DNA of 64,000 bases from Nocardia flavorosea NBRC 108225 (GCF_001613385.1 NZ_BDCG01000017.1:290859-354858); one strand, 5' to 3'; counted from the first letter of the stretch, positions 52,911 through 62,906 are shown. The notes: a model not told the origin generated them from the letters alone. Program-made: numbers and translations.

Positions 52911-53603
52911 TCAGCAGCTCTGTGATTCGGCGTGGCGGAGGCGCGTCCGCAAGCACAACTCCAGATCGGCGCGGGTCAACCCGATGAGGGTGTCACGGTG
53001 CGTCCGGGCCGGATCGAGAGGCACCGGAATCTCGCAGGGCACCACCAGAACTCCGCAGCCCGCCGCCGTGGCGGCCGCCACCCCGGTAACCGAATCCTCG
53101 ACGGCCACACAGTCCCGGGCGTCCAGCCCGAGCAGATGGGCCGCGCGGAGGTAGACGGCCGGATCGGGTTTGCCGTGCGGCACCTCGTCCCCGCACACGG
53201 TGACATCGAACCGGTGCCGGCCCAGCGTTTCCAGGGCCAGTTCGGTGAGCGACCGTTTGGTGTTGGTCACCAGCGCGCAGGGCAGGCCGGCTTCCCGGAC
53301 CATGTCCAGTGCCTCCGCCGCGCCCGGCCGCCACGGGATCGGACCGGTCATGAGTTCGGTGACCCGCTCCTCCAGGAACAGGCCCGCCGCCTCGACGGCC
53401 TCGGGGTGCGGGTCGACCCCCAGTTCGGTGAACATGATCCGCAGCGCATTCGTCCCCGAAGCTCCGATCAGCGCGTGCCGGATCTCCTGTGTCATCTCCC
53501 GGCCCAGCTCCCGCGCCAGCTCACGGACGCCGATATCCCACAGCTTCTCCGAATCGAGCAGCGTGCCGTCCATATCCCACAGGACACCGGCCGGCTGGGC
53601 CAT
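52911..53603 (-). CDS. HAD-superfamily phosphatase (beta-phosphoglucomutase-like)
   Basis: A 230-residue HAD hydrolase. The nucleophile and general acid are Asp10 and Asp12 in LWDMDGTLLDSE; LVTNTKRSL gives the Thr, HGKPDPAVYL the Lys, and CVAVEDSVTGVAAA the final acidic motif. The helical cap (about 20-85) is type C1, typical of phosphatases of sugar or nucleoside phosphates. ATG 53603 has AAAGG upstream. Downstream of a kinase gene on the same strand; no functional link seen. Confidence 0.87.
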   Translation of the reverse strand: MAQPAGVLWDMDGTLLDSEKLWDIGVRELARELGREMTQEIRHALIGASGTNALRIMFTELGVDPHPEAVEAAGLFLEERVTELMTGPIPWRPGAAEALDMVREAGLPCALVTNTKRSLTELALETLGRHRFDVTVCGDEVPHGKPDPAVYLRAAHLLGLDARDCVAVEDSVTGVAAATAAGCGVLVVPCEIPVPLDPARTHRDTLIGLTRADLELCLRTRLRHAESQSC

Positions 53604-53721
53604 AACGTCGGGACCTTTCGTCATGGTGGATCGAGACGGCACCGAGGCGCGGGGCGTGATCGGTAACCCGGGCCGACCGTAGCCCGGCGGGGCAAGCGGC
53701 GGCAAACCCGGGCGGTCGCGG

Positions 53722-55299
53722 TCACAAGACCTGCGAGTCGGTGATGACCAACTGTCCGCCGTTGGGCGCCACCCGGAACGACCGGCTCTCCGACTGCACC
53801 GAACCGTCGCGCATCGTGTAGGTGACGGTGGCGACCGCGCTGCCGTCGCCGGATCGGCTGACCGAACCGATACTGACCGCGCTGATGGTCGACCAGAAGC
53901 CCTGGTAGTCGGCGTACCCGCCCGCGACGGCCTGATACTCGGGCGCGAGCTGTGACCATGCGGCGGCAGTGTTGCCGGGTAGCAGCCCGTAATAGCCGCG
54001 GACGAACTGTTCTACCCGGGCAGCCGAGGGCGGGCCCGTTTCGGTGGTGGTCGTCGACGCAGCTGTGGTGGAGGGATCACTCGGTTCTGCCTGCGGTTCC
54101 CCGGTCTGCTCCGGTACCTCCACCTGGCTGCTCTCGGGCCCGGCGGCGGTGTTGTCGTCACCGCCGGTGATATCGGCGAGAACCAAACCCACCACAACCA
54201 CCAGGAGCAATGCCGCGGCGCCGGCGAGCACGGCTGTACGGGACCGCGTGCCGGAACGGCGCTCACCGGCAGGGCCGGTGGGTACGGCCGCGGCCGGCGC
54301 GGGCGCCGATCCTGCAACCGCGGGCACCCCGGCATCCCGGAACGCCGGCGCTGCGGCAGGCGGGCGGGTGTCGGCGGGGGCCGGCTCCGGATCGGGCCGG
54401 TCGAGTGTGGCCGTGGCGGCGAGCGTGGGCGGGATGACCTTCGTCGTGGCGGACGGCGCTGTACCGACCGGTTCCGGCGCCCGGCCGGCGGCCACTTCCT
54501 CCAGCATGACCCGCGCCTCGTCCATGGTGGGCCGGTTGGCGACCTCGGTCGCCAGCAACCGCATCACCACCGGGCCCAGCGCGCCCGCGCCTTCGGGCGG
54601 CTCGACCTGCCCGCCGGCGACCGCGTGCAATACGGCCAACGGGTTGTCGCCGTCGCCGAAGGGCGGGCGTCCGGTGATCGCATGATAGAGCGTGGATCCC
54701 AGCGCAAAGACGTCCGAGGACGGTATCGGCTGTTCCCCGCGGGCGACCTCGGGGGCGAGGTAGGCCGGGGTGCCCGCCAGGAATCCGGTCGCAGTGACGG
54801 TGACATCGCCGGTGGCGCGCGAGATTCCGAAGTCGGTGATCTTCACCGTACCGTCGTCGCCCACCAGCAGGTTCGCCGGTTTCACATCCCGGTGCACGAT
54901 TCCGGCGTCGTGCGCCGCGGCGAGAGCGGCCGCGGCCTGCGCCCCGAGTTCGGCGACCTTCAGCGGCGCGAGGGTGCCGTCGAGATTGAGCCGGTTGGCC
55001 AGGCTGGGCGCGTTCATGTATTCCATGACCAGCCACGGCTGCCCGTCCTCGTCGGCGACGTCGAATACCGAGATGGCGTTGGGGTGGTGCAGGCGCGCGG
55101 CGATCCGGCCTTCGCGCAGTGCGCGTTTACGCGCCTCCGCGGTCTGCTGTTCGGTCAGGTTCGGGCCGAGCAGCACCTGTTTGACCGCGACGGTGCGCTG
55201 CAACCGGATATCGAGCGCCCGCCACACCACTCCCATGGCACCGGTGCCGATGGGATCGGTGAGCCGATAACGTCCGGCTATCAGCCGATCCTTGCTCAT
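53722..55299 (-). CDS. Membrane-anchored Ser/Thr protein kinase (Pkn type)
   Basis: A 525-residue receptor-like kinase. The kinase domain (about 10-270) has GTGAMGVVW, Lys40 (VAVKQV), HRD at 136-138, DFG at 156-158 and GTPAYLAPE. A Pro/Ala-rich juxtamembrane linker (about 275-350) is followed by one membrane helix (about 356-377) and an extracellular domain (about 425-525) that resembles an NTF2/SnoaL-like fold (FVRGYYGLLPGNTAAAWSQL). It has no PASTA repeats, so it is not PknB. ATG 55299 (MSKDRLIAGRY). Ligand unknown. Confidence 0.9.
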   Translation of the reverse strand: MSKDRLIAGRYRLTDPIGTGAMGVVWRALDIRLQRTVAVKQVLLGPNLTEQQTAEARKRALREGRIAARLHHPNAISVFDVADEDGQPWLVMEYMNAPSLANRLNLDGTLAPLKVAELGAQAAAALAAAHDAGIVHRDVKPANLLVGDDGTVKITDFGISRATGDVTVTATGFLAGTPAYLAPEVARGEQPIPSSDVFALGSTLYHAITGRPPFGDGDNPLAVLHAVAGGQVEPPEGAGALGPVVMRLLATEVANRPTMDEARVMLEEVAAGRAPEPVGTAPSATTKVIPPTLAATATLDRPDPEPAPADTRPPAAAPAFRDAGVPAVAGSAPAPAAAVPTGPAGERRSGTRSRTAVLAGAAALLLVVVVGLVLADITGGDDNTAAGPESSQVEVPEQTGEPQAEPSDPSTTAASTTTTETGPPSAARVEQFVRGYYGLLPGNTAAAWSQLAPEYQAVAGGYADYQGFWSTISAVSIGSVSRSGDGSAVATVTYTMRDGSVQSESRSFRVAPNGGQLVITDSQVL

Positions 55300-55617
55300 C
55301 TGAAGTCGTGGCCCCTTCTGCTTGCCGCCGAGTCGTCCAGCACTCCGCGCGTCACAGGCGGTTGCCTACGGTTCCGCGTCGACCCGGCGCGTGCAACGCA
55401 CCCGAACGGCTTTGTCCGGATTTCTGGTTCCGCGGGAACCTCGGCGGAAATTCCCGGAAATCGTACGCTCCGGCACCCCGAACCCCTGCGGGCAGTATGG
55501 GATTTCGGACCTGATCACGCACCGGTCACCTGCGGTTTCCGCGGGGGAACCCGGCCGTCGACGCAGTAGCGACCTACAAATGTGACCACAATCACATCGC
55601 CTGGGTGTTTAGCCGGC
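55300..55617. other. Intergenic region between metH and the kinase gene
   Basis: 318 bases without a gene. It is the 5' region of the kinase and the 3' region of metH. Frames are shadows. The part next to the metH stop is AT-richer (ACAAATGTGACC). No terminator of clear stem was seen. Confidence 0.3.
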
Positions 55618-58600
55618 TCAGGCGTTGAAGTATTTCGCCTCCGGATGCAGCAGGACGAACGCATCGGTGGATTGTTCGGGATGCAGCTGCAACTCCTCCG
55701 ACAACGTGACACCGAGCCGCCCGGCATCGAGCAGGTCCACCAGTTTGGCGCGGTCCTCCAATTCCGGGCAGGCACCGTAACCGAACGAGTAGCGGGCGCC
55801 GCGGTAACCCAGTTTGAAGTACTCGGTCACATCCGCCGGATCGGATTCGGCGATGGCGTGCCCCTCGAGGGTGAGTTCCTCGCGGATCCGGCGATGCCAG
55901 TACTCGGCGAGTGCCTCGGTGAGCTGGACGCCGATACCGTGTACCTCCAGGTAGTCCCGGTAGTTGTCGGCGGCGAACAGCTCGTTCGCGAAATCGGCGA
56001 TCGGCTGTCCCATGGTGACGAGCTGGAACGGCAGCACATCGACCTGTCCCGTCTCGCGGGCGTACTCGCGTGAGCGGATGAAATCGGCCACGCACAGGAA
56101 CCGATCGCGCTGCTGACGTGGGAAGGTGAAGCGGTACCGTTGCGGCGCATCAGGTTCCGGTTCGGCGAGCACGACCACATCGTCGCCCTCGGACACCGCC
56201 GGGAAGTAGCCGTACACCACCGCCGCATGCTGCAGGACGCCTTCGGTGCTGAGCCGGTCCAGCCAGGCCCGCAGCCGCGGCAGGCCATCGGACTCCACGA
56301 GTTCCTCGTAACTCGGCCCTTCACCGCCGCGTTGCCCCCGCAGCCCCCACTGGCCGAGGAACAGGGCCCGCTCGTCCAGCAGACCCGAATACTCCTGTAC
56401 CGGCAGCCCTTTCACCACGCGAGTGCCCCAGAACGGCGGCACCGGAACGGGGACATCGGCGGCCACATCGGACCGTTCCGGGACCACGATCGGGGTTTCC
56501 TCGGCCCGGCGCTGTTCGGCGATCCGCCGCGAACGTTCGTGGCGGGCTTTCCGTTCGGCGGCCTTACGCCGCCGTTCCTCCGCCTCCGGGCTGTCCGGGC
56601 CGGGTCCGGCCCCGCGTTTGACGGCCATGATCTCGTCCATCAACCGCAGCCCTTCGAAGGCATCGCGTGCGTAGTGCACATCGCCCTCGTAGACATCGGT
56701 GAGATCGTTCTCCACATAGGAGCGGGTGAGCGCGGCGCCACCGAGCAGCACCGGGAACTGTTCGGCCACTCCCCTGCTGTTGAGTTCCTGCAGGTTCTCC
56801 TTCATCACCACAGTGGATTTCACCAGCAGGCCCGACATTCCGATCACGTCGGCCTTTTTGTCCACCGCGGCGTCGAGAATGCTGGCGATGGGCTGTTTGA
56901 TCCCGAGGTTCACCACCTCGTAGCCGTTGTTGGACAGGATGATGTCGACCAGGTTCTTGCCGATATCGTGCACATCGCCCTTGACCGTGGCCAGCACCAC
57001 GCGCCCCTTACCGCTGTCGTCGGTGGCCTCCATATGCGGCTCCAGATGTGCCACCGCCGCCTTCATCACCTCGGCCGACTGCAGCACGAACGGCAGCTGC
57101 ATCTGCCCCGACCCGAACAGTTCGCCGACGGTCTTCATCCCCGACAACAGGGTTTCGTTGATGATCTTCAGCGGCGGCACCTCGCGCATCGCCTCGTCGA
57201 GGTCGGCGTCCATCCCGGCACGTTCACCGTCGACGATGCGCCGCTCGAGACGTTCGAACAGCGGCAGCGCGGCCAGTTCGTCGGCGCGCGAGGCCCGCGA
57301 ATCGGCCGTCGACACGCCCTCGAACAGTTGCATGAGCTTCTGCAGCGGGTCGTAGCCGTCGCGCCGCCGGTCGTAGACCAGGTCGAGGGCGGTCTCGCGC
57401 TGCTCGTCGGGGATCCGGCTCATCGGCAGGATCTTGGAGGCGTGCACGATGGCACTGTCCAGCCCGGCCTGCACGCATTCGTGCATGAAGACCGAGTTCA
57501 GCACCTGGCGCGCGGCGGGGTTCAGGCCGAAGGAGATATTCGACAGGCCCAGCGTGGTCTGCACACCGGGGTGGCGGCGTTTGAGTTCACGTATGGCCTC
57601 GATGGTTTCCAGGCCGTCGCGCCGCGATTCCTCCTGGCCGGTACCGAGGGTGAAGGTCAGGGTGTCGATGATGATATCGCCGATCTGCAAGCCCCAGTTG
57701 CCGGTGATATCGGCGATCAGCCGTTCGGCGATGGCGACCTTGTGCTCGGCGGTCCGCGCCTGACCTTCCTCGTCGATGGTCAGCGCCACCACCGCGGCGC
57801 CGTGTTCGGCAACCAGGCTCATGATCTGATGGAACCGGGAGTCCGGCCCGTCGCCGTCCTCGTAGTTCACCGAGTTCACCGCGCAGCGGCCGCCGAGGTG
57901 CTCGAGCCCGGCCTGCAATACGGGCGGCTCGGTGGAGTCGAGCATGATCGGCAGGGTGGAAGCGGTGGCCAGCCGGGAGGCCAGCTCCGACATATCGGCG
58001 CTCCCGTCGCGGCCGACGTAGTCGATGCACAGGTCGAGCAGATGGGCGCCGTCGCGGGTCTGGTCCTTGGCGATATCGAGGCATTTGCCCCAGTCCTGGG
58101 CCAGCATGGCCTCCCGGAACGCCTTCGACCCGTTGGCGTTGGTGCGCTCGCCGATCATCAGCACGCTGGCGTCCTGCTCGAACGGCACCGCGGTGTACAT
58201 GCTGGAAATACTCGGTTCCGGCTGCGGGGTGCGGCGTTGCCCGATCGGCGGCAAGCCGGGTTCGACCTCGCGGACGGCTTCGGCGACCTGCCGGATGTGC
58301 TCCGGAGTGGTGCCGCAGCAGCCGCCGACCAGGGCCAGGCCGTAGTCGGCGACGAAACCGCGCAGCGCCGCGGCCAGCTCGTCGGGGGTGAGCGGGTACT
58401 CGGCGCCGTTGGCCCCGAGTACCGGCAGGCCGGCATTGGGCATCACGGAGACGGGAATCCGGGCGTGCTGCGACAGGTAGCGCAGGTGTTCGCTCATCTC
58501 GTCCGGGCCGGTCGCGCAGTTGAGCCCGATCAGGTCGATTCCCAGTGGTTCGAGCGCGGTGAGCGCCGCCCCGATCTCACTGCCGACCAGCATGGTGCCG

Positions 58601-59214
58601 GTGGTTTCGACGGTGACGTGGGTGATGATCGGGATGCGGCGTCCGGCCTGTTTCATGGCCCGGCGGGTGCCGTTGACCGCCGCCTTGACCTGCAGCAGGT
58701 CTTGGCAGGTCTCGATGAGTACCGCGTCGGCGCCGCCGTCGAGCATGCCGAGCGCGGCCTCGGTGTAGGCGTTGCGCAGGCTCGCATAGGGGGCATGGCC
58801 CAGGGTCGGCAGTTTGGTGCCCGGGCCCATCGAGCCGAGGACGTAGCGGGGCACCCCGTCGGCGCCCGGACCCATCTCGTCGGCGACCTCGCGGGCCAGC
58901 CGGGTTCCTTTCTCCGACAGATCCCGGATCCGGTCGGCGATATCGTAGTCGGCGAGGTTGGGCAGGTTGCAGCCGAAAGTGTTGGTTTCCACGGCGTCGG
59001 CACCGGCCTCGAAATAGGCGCGGTGGATATCGCGCAGCACCTCGGGACGGGTGTCGTTGAGGATCTCGTTACATCCTTCGAGGCCGCGGAAATCATCGAG
59101 GGTGAGATCCACGGCCTGCAACATCGTGCCCATCGCCCCGTCACCGATCACGACACGGCGGCTGAGCGTGTCGAGCAAGGTGGTATCGAACTCGGCGGGG
59201 CGGGAGGCAGACAT
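55618..59214 (-). CDS. metH: Cobalamin-dependent methionine synthase MetH
   Basis: A 1198-residue four-module enzyme transferring methyl from methyltetrahydrofolate to homocysteine via cobalamin. Homocysteine module about 1-330 (GGCCGTTPEHIRQVA gives zinc cysteines); folate module about 345-620 (MIGERTNANGSKAF); cobalamin module with the DVHDIGKN box at about 745-752; C-terminal activation module ending RYSFGYGACPELEDR. The corrin genes in the same window make its cofactor. ATG 59214 (MSASRPAEF). Divergent from the PAC2 gene; no riboswitch recognised upstream. Confidence 0.96.
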   Translation of the reverse strand: MSASRPAEFDTTLLDTLSRRVVIGDGAMGTMLQAVDLTLDDFRGLEGCNEILNDTRPEVLRDIHRAYFEAGADAVETNTFGCNLPNLADYDIADRIRDLSEKGTRLAREVADEMGPGADGVPRYVLGSMGPGTKLPTLGHAPYASLRNAYTEAALGMLDGGADAVLIETCQDLLQVKAAVNGTRRAMKQAGRRIPIITHVTVETTGTMLVGSEIGAALTALEPLGIDLIGLNCATGPDEMSEHLRYLSQHARIPVSVMPNAGLPVLGANGAEYPLTPDELAAALRGFVADYGLALVGGCCGTTPEHIRQVAEAVREVEPGLPPIGQRRTPQPEPSISSMYTAVPFEQDASVLMIGERTNANGSKAFREAMLAQDWGKCLDIAKDQTRDGAHLLDLCIDYVGRDGSADMSELASRLATASTLPIMLDSTEPPVLQAGLEHLGGRCAVNSVNYEDGDGPDSRFHQIMSLVAEHGAAVVALTIDEEGQARTAEHKVAIAERLIADITGNWGLQIGDIIIDTLTFTLGTGQEESRRDGLETIEAIRELKRRHPGVQTTLGLSNISFGLNPAARQVLNSVFMHECVQAGLDSAIVHASKILPMSRIPDEQRETALDLVYDRRRDGYDPLQKLMQLFEGVSTADSRASRADELAALPLFERLERRIVDGERAGMDADLDEAMREVPPLKIINETLLSGMKTVGELFGSGQMQLPFVLQSAEVMKAAVAHLEPHMEATDDSGKGRVVLATVKGDVHDIGKNLVDIILSNNGYEVVNLGIKQPIASILDAAVDKKADVIGMSGLLVKSTVVMKENLQELNSRGVAEQFPVLLGGAALTRSYVENDLTDVYEGDVHYARDAFEGLRLMDEIMAVKRGAGPGPDSPEAEERRRKAAERKARHERSRRIAEQRRAEETPIVVPERSDVAADVPVPVPPFWGTRVVKGLPVQEYSGLLDERALFLGQWGLRGQRGGEGPSYEELVESDGLPRLRAWLDRLSTEGVLQHAAVVYGYFPAVSEGDDVVVLAEPEPDAPQRYRFTFPRQQRDRFLCVADFIRSREYARETGQVDVLPFQLVTMGQPIADFANELFAADNYRDYLEVHGIGVQLTEALAEYWHRRIREELTLEGHAIAESDPADVTEYFKLGYRGARYSFGYGACPELEDRAKLVDLLDAGRLGVTLSEELQLHPEQSTDAFVLLHPEAKYFNA

Positions 59215-59469
59215 GGATTCCAGAGTAGTGGGCGGCTCCGCGACGATGTTCGCCTAGTTCACACCTGTGGGGGCGGCCACAGTCGGGGCGGCCGCGGCCG
59301 GGCCACCCACCGCACCACCGGGGCACGGTCTGTCCGTGACCCGAGACCCGCGCACCGGCGGTGACGAGCCTCTCCGATCACCACCGCGCAGGCCCGGCGA
59401 CCGGCCGCGACAGGCGCGGGAGGACCGATACTGCGCGCCGGTCACGACCAGCACCGTAGGCTGACTGGG

Positions 59470-60357
59470 GTGAGCTCGAGTGAATCTCCAGTGGATCGGG
59501 AACTGCCCGCGTTGCGTGACCCGGTGCTCGTTGCCGCCTTCGAGGGCTGGAACGACGCTGGTGACGCGGCCAGTGGCGCCGTCGAACACCTGGAGTTGAT
59601 CTGGGATGCGCGGCCGCTGGCCGAACTCGATTCCGAGGACTATTACGACTATCAGGTGAACCGGCCGATGGTCCGGCAGGTGGAGGGTGTCACCCGCGAG
59701 ATCGTGTGGCCGGCGACGGTGCTGTCGGTGTGCTCTCCGCCCGGTAGTGATCGCGATGTGGTCCTGCTGCGCGGTATCGAACCCAATATGCGGTGGCGCC
59801 GGTTCTGCTCGGATCTCCTGGAGCTCATCGACCAGCTCGGTGTCGAGACGGTGGTCATCCTCGGGGCGCTACTGGCGGATACCCCGCATACCCGGCCCGT
59901 GCCGGTGACGGGTTCGGCCTACAGCAAAGAGGCGGCCGAACGGTTCGGTCTGGAGCAGACCCGCTACGAGGGGCCGACCGGGATCACCGGCGTGCTGCAG
60001 GACCAGTGCGTGAAGGCCGGGATCCCGGCGGTGTCGTTCTGGGCGGCGGTTCCGCATTACGTCTCCCAGCCGCCGAACCCGAAGGCCACGATCGCGCTGC
60101 TGCACCGGGTGGAGGATGTCCTCGATATCGAGGTGCCGATGCGGGAGCTGCCGCAGCAGGCCGAGGAGTGGGAGTCGACGGTGAACGAGATGACCGTCGC
60201 CGACGAGGAGATAGCCGAGTACGTGCATTCGCTCGAGGAGCGCGGCGATGCCGCGATCGACGTGAACGAGGTCATGGCCAAGATCGACGGTGATGCCATC
60301 GCGGCCGAATTCGAGAAGTATCTGCGCCGGCGGGGGCCCGGCGGCTTCGGACGCTGA
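59470..60357 (+). CDS. PAC2-family protein (proteasome-assembly-chaperone-like)
   Basis: A 295-residue protein of the PAC2 superfamily, related in fold to eukaryotic proteasome assembly chaperones and to nucleoside phosphorylases. Family blocks include LVAAFEGWNDAGDAASGAV, LLRGIEPNMRWRRF, VVILGALLADTPHTRPVPV and GPTGITGVLQDQC. Bacterial members have no proven role. The proteasome genes are in the same window, but a direct link is only inference. GTG 59470 start; matches Rv2125 by position. Confidence 0.87.
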   Translation: MSSSESPVDRELPALRDPVLVAAFEGWNDAGDAASGAVEHLELIWDARPLAELDSEDYYDYQVNRPMVRQVEGVTREIVWPATVLSVCSPPGSDRDVVLLRGIEPNMRWRRFCSDLLELIDQLGVETVVILGALLADTPHTRPVPVTGSAYSKEAAERFGLEQTRYEGPTGITGVLQDQCVKAGIPAVSFWAAVPHYVSQPPNPKATIALLHRVEDVLDIEVPMRELPQQAEEWESTVNEMTVADEEIAEYVHSLEERGDAAIDVNEVMAKIDGDAIAAEFEKYLRRRGPGGFGR

Positions 60358-60387
60358 GGGGGAACGCCGAGCCGCCGGGCCGCCGGT

Positions 60388-60693
60388 TCAGCTCGCCACC
60401 GACCAGATGCGGGCGGCGGCGTCGTTGGCCAGTTTCGCGATCAGCAGTTCGCGTGGAATGGTCTGGCCGGTGAGGTGATCGAGCGAGGGCACCACCACGT
60501 GGTGGGCATCCGCCCGCTGGAGTTCCCGGGTCAGTTCGGCGAATGCCGTTCCGTCACCCGCCTGTGATTCGTGGAATGTCGCGGCGAAGCATAATCCGTG
60601 GGCATCGGCCAGCTCACGTAGCGCGGCCTCCATATCGTCGCCGTCGCCCGCGGCCAGATCGTCGCGTAAATACCCATATACCAACGCTTCCAC
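60388..60693 (-). CDS. Small resolvase-fold protein without catalytic serine
   Basis: A 101-residue protein resembling the N-terminal domain of serine recombinases (VEALVYGYLRDD ... LADAHGLCFAATFHE ... ADAHHVVVPSLDHLTG) but lacking the serine nucleophile and any DNA-binding domain. GTG 60693 was chosen because AGGAGG lies 5 bases upstream. It is divergent from the XRE-type regulator; a second pair with the same layout occurs at 62.9-64 kb. Function unknown. Confidence 0.7.
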   Translation of the reverse strand: MEALVYGYLRDDLAAGDGDDMEAALRELADAHGLCFAATFHESQAGDGTAFAELTRELQRADAHHVVVPSLDHLTGQTIPRELLIAKLANDAAARIWSVAS

Positions 60694-60905
60694 CCGAACC
60701 TCCTGAATCCTTCCCCGCACGAGACGGGGAACCATTTCCTGCTCCGGGATCTCCTCCCGCGTTCGCGGGGGTGTTGCTTGAACCGGCACGCAGCCGGTTC
60801 GATTCGAGCATGACCGACGGCGAACGCACGCAGAAGAGGTCATGCGGGGGACATCTTCATGCCCTATGCGGTCCACGAAAAGTTTGCTGGTGCAATACTG
60901 GCGGC

Positions 60906-62138
60906 GTGACTGCTGCTGAAGATCGTCCGCTGTGGGCCATCCGGATGCGCTCGGAACGCGATGCGCGTGGGTGGTCACAGGCCGAGGCGGTACGCGCGCT
61001 ACGCGCCAAATCGTCCCAGAACCTACCGACCGACAGCACCCTGCTACGTAATTGGCGGCGTTGGGAATCGGGCGAATCCCGCCCCGACGATTTCTACGCT
61101 CCCCTCATCGCCGCCGCCTTCGATACCGTCGCCGCGGCGTTCTTCCCCAAGGCCCGCCCGAGCCGTGACGACGAATTGCTCACCGCCACCGGGATGGACA
61201 CGCTCGAATTCATGGGACGGCTACGGATGTCCGATGTTTCGACCGCCACCCTCGACGCCGTCCGCATCACCGCCGAACGCCTCTGCCGCGACTACGCCTC
61301 CACCGATGCCCACCAACTGCACCGTGAGGCATCGGGGTGGCTGCGGCGGATCGCGGCCCTGCTCGACAGCCGGCTGACGCTGGCCCAGCACAAAGAAGTC
61401 CTGGAACTCGCGGGCTGGGTCGCGCTGCTCCTGGGCTGCCTCGAATACGATCTCGGCCGCCGCGGCGGCGCCGAGGCCACCCGGCGGGCCGCCCGATCCC
61501 TCGGCATGGAATCCGGGAACACCGAAATCATCGGATGGAGTTCGGAACTCGCGGCCTGGTTCGCGCTGACCCAGGGCAACAACCGCGGTGTCATCCAGGC
61601 TGTCGATTCGGTACCTCCGGAATGCGCCGACAGCGGCGTCGGCGTGCAGCTCGCCGCCCAGCGGGCCAAGGCATGGGCCCGCCTCGGCGACCGCAGCGCG
61701 GTGGACGCGGCACTGGCGCAAGGCCGCATGCTGCTGGACCGGCTCGGCCACCCCGAGGACCTGGAGAACCATTTCGTCGTCGACCCGCAGAAGTTCGATT
61801 TCTACGCCATGGACTGCTGCCGGGTGGTCGGCGACGATATTCGGGCCGAACGATTCGCCCGTGCCGTCCTGGCCGACTCCACCACCCTGGACGGCACGGT
61901 CCGCAACCCGATGCGGGTCGCCGAAGCCCACCTCACCCTGGCGATGGTCGCCGCCCGCGGCCGCGATCTCGAACTGGCGGTTTCGGAGGGGCGGCAAGCC
62001 TTCGAATCGAAACGCCGGTCGCTGCCCTCATTGCTGTGCATCGGCGGCGAGGTCGGGCGGGAACTGATGGCACATTTCCCCGACGATCCGCAGACTCAGG
62101 AGTACTTGGACGAACTCCGCGCGGTGTCCGGCACCTGA
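60906..62138 (+). CDS. XRE-type HTH regulator with TPR-like C-terminal domain
   Basis: A 410-residue regulator. The N-terminal HTH (about 10-75; RMRSERDARGWSQAEAVRAL ... TDSTLLRNWRRWESGE) is followed by about 300 residues of helical repeats (TPR-like; LAGWVALLLGCLEYDLGRR, AQRAKAWARLGDRS), as in actinobacterial signalling regulators. GTG 60906 lies about 7 bases after a CAATACT box, so the mRNA may be leaderless. Divergent from the small resolvase-fold gene. Confidence 0.82.
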   Translation: MTAAEDRPLWAIRMRSERDARGWSQAEAVRALRAKSSQNLPTDSTLLRNWRRWESGESRPDDFYAPLIAAAFDTVAAAFFPKARPSRDDELLTATGMDTLEFMGRLRMSDVSTATLDAVRITAERLCRDYASTDAHQLHREASGWLRRIAALLDSRLTLAQHKEVLELAGWVALLLGCLEYDLGRRGGAEATRRAARSLGMESGNTEIIGWSSELAAWFALTQGNNRGVIQAVDSVPPECADSGVGVQLAAQRAKAWARLGDRSAVDAALAQGRMLLDRLGHPEDLENHFVVDPQKFDFYAMDCCRVVGDDIRAERFARAVLADSTTLDGTVRNPMRVAEAHLTLAMVAARGRDLELAVSEGRQAFESKRRSLPSLLCIGGEVGRELMAHFPDDPQTQEYLDELRAVSGT

Positions 62139-62176
62139 ACTAGTCCGTGGGCGCACGCCCGGCGCGGATTCACACC

Positions 62177-62698
62177 TCAGCGGTGCGCGGCGTCGGGCAC
62201 CCGGGGCGGACAGGCCGTCCCCGGGATCGTGACCAGCTCGAAATGCCACCATTCGTTGTCGAACGTGCGGCACAGCCCCCACCGGTTGCCGTTGGTCTCC
62301 AGCCACGCGGCACCCTCACGCGGCGCGATATCGACGGCCCGGCCGGTGACATGCGTCGACTCCTCCGGCGGCAATACCCAGCGGCGCGCCTCCTCCGGCG
62401 TGCCGTAGGTACGCAGCCCGTCCTCCCACATCGCCTGCTGTTCGGCCGGGCTGCGATAACCGGAATTGATCCACATCGGCACACCCGCGGCATGCGCTTC
62501 CCGCTCGGCCATGGTGTACGCGAGCGCCAGCAGCGGATCGAGCCCCTCGGTCCCCGCCGCCGCGGTCTCCGTCAGCGGCGGGACTGGGAAAGGTGAGGCG
62601 GCGGCTTCGGCGCCACCGAAGGCGAGGGCACCGGCCGCGACCGCCGATACCGCCACCGCGCCGGCACGACCGGCAGATGCTCGCAGGTGGAAGGGCAT
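62177..62698 (-). CDS. Secreted M15-family D-alanyl-D-alanine carboxypeptidase
   Basis: A 173-residue exported peptidase (VanY/DdcY-like). Residues 1-37 form a signal peptide (AGRAGAVAVSAVAAGALAFG). The zinc site is complete: INSGYRSPAEQ, STHVTGRAVDI (His and Asp) and EWWHFELV (His). It trims the terminal D-Ala of peptidoglycan stem peptides outside the membrane. ATG 62698 (MPFHLRASAG). Five cysteines are few; two may pair. Confidence 0.88.
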   Translation of the reverse strand: MPFHLRASAGRAGAVAVSAVAAGALAFGGAEAAASPFPVPPLTETAAAGTEGLDPLLALAYTMAEREAHAAGVPMWINSGYRSPAEQQAMWEDGLRTYGTPEEARRWVLPPEESTHVTGRAVDIAPREGAAWLETNGNRWGLCRTFDNEWWHFELVTIPGTACPPRVPDAAHR

Positions 62699-62828
62699 GC
62701 CGATGATCTTATCGACCGCGCTGCTTGCGACCAGCTGCGTTACCGATGAGCTGCACAGATGTGATTCCGCCGGAAGTCCCCCCACTCGGACGGGTGCAGC
62801 CTTGGCCGGAACCGCGCCCGATTCAGGG

Positions 62829-62906
62829 TCATTGTTCGGGCCACCACAGGGCGAGGGTGAGTCCCAGCAGGCCGAGCATGAGCTGCACCAGCGCCATATC
62901 AGCCAT
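62829..62906 (-). CDS. 25-residue single-helix membrane peptide
   Basis: MADMALVQLMLGLLGLTLAL ends WWPEQ. Its start ATG (62906) overlaps the end of the upstream resolvase-fold gene (stop 62899-62901), so translation would be coupled; CAGGTGG lies just before it. Composition is a perfect short transmembrane helix with a Trp-rich edge and charged end, like known small regulatory membrane peptides. Too short for family assignment. Confidence 0.45.
   Translation of the reverse strand: MADMALVQLMLGLLGLTLALWWPEQ

Noticed and set aside
56140..59364. A 1074-codon plus-strand frame
   Set aside because: It is the antisense shadow of metH, which matches its family over the full length.
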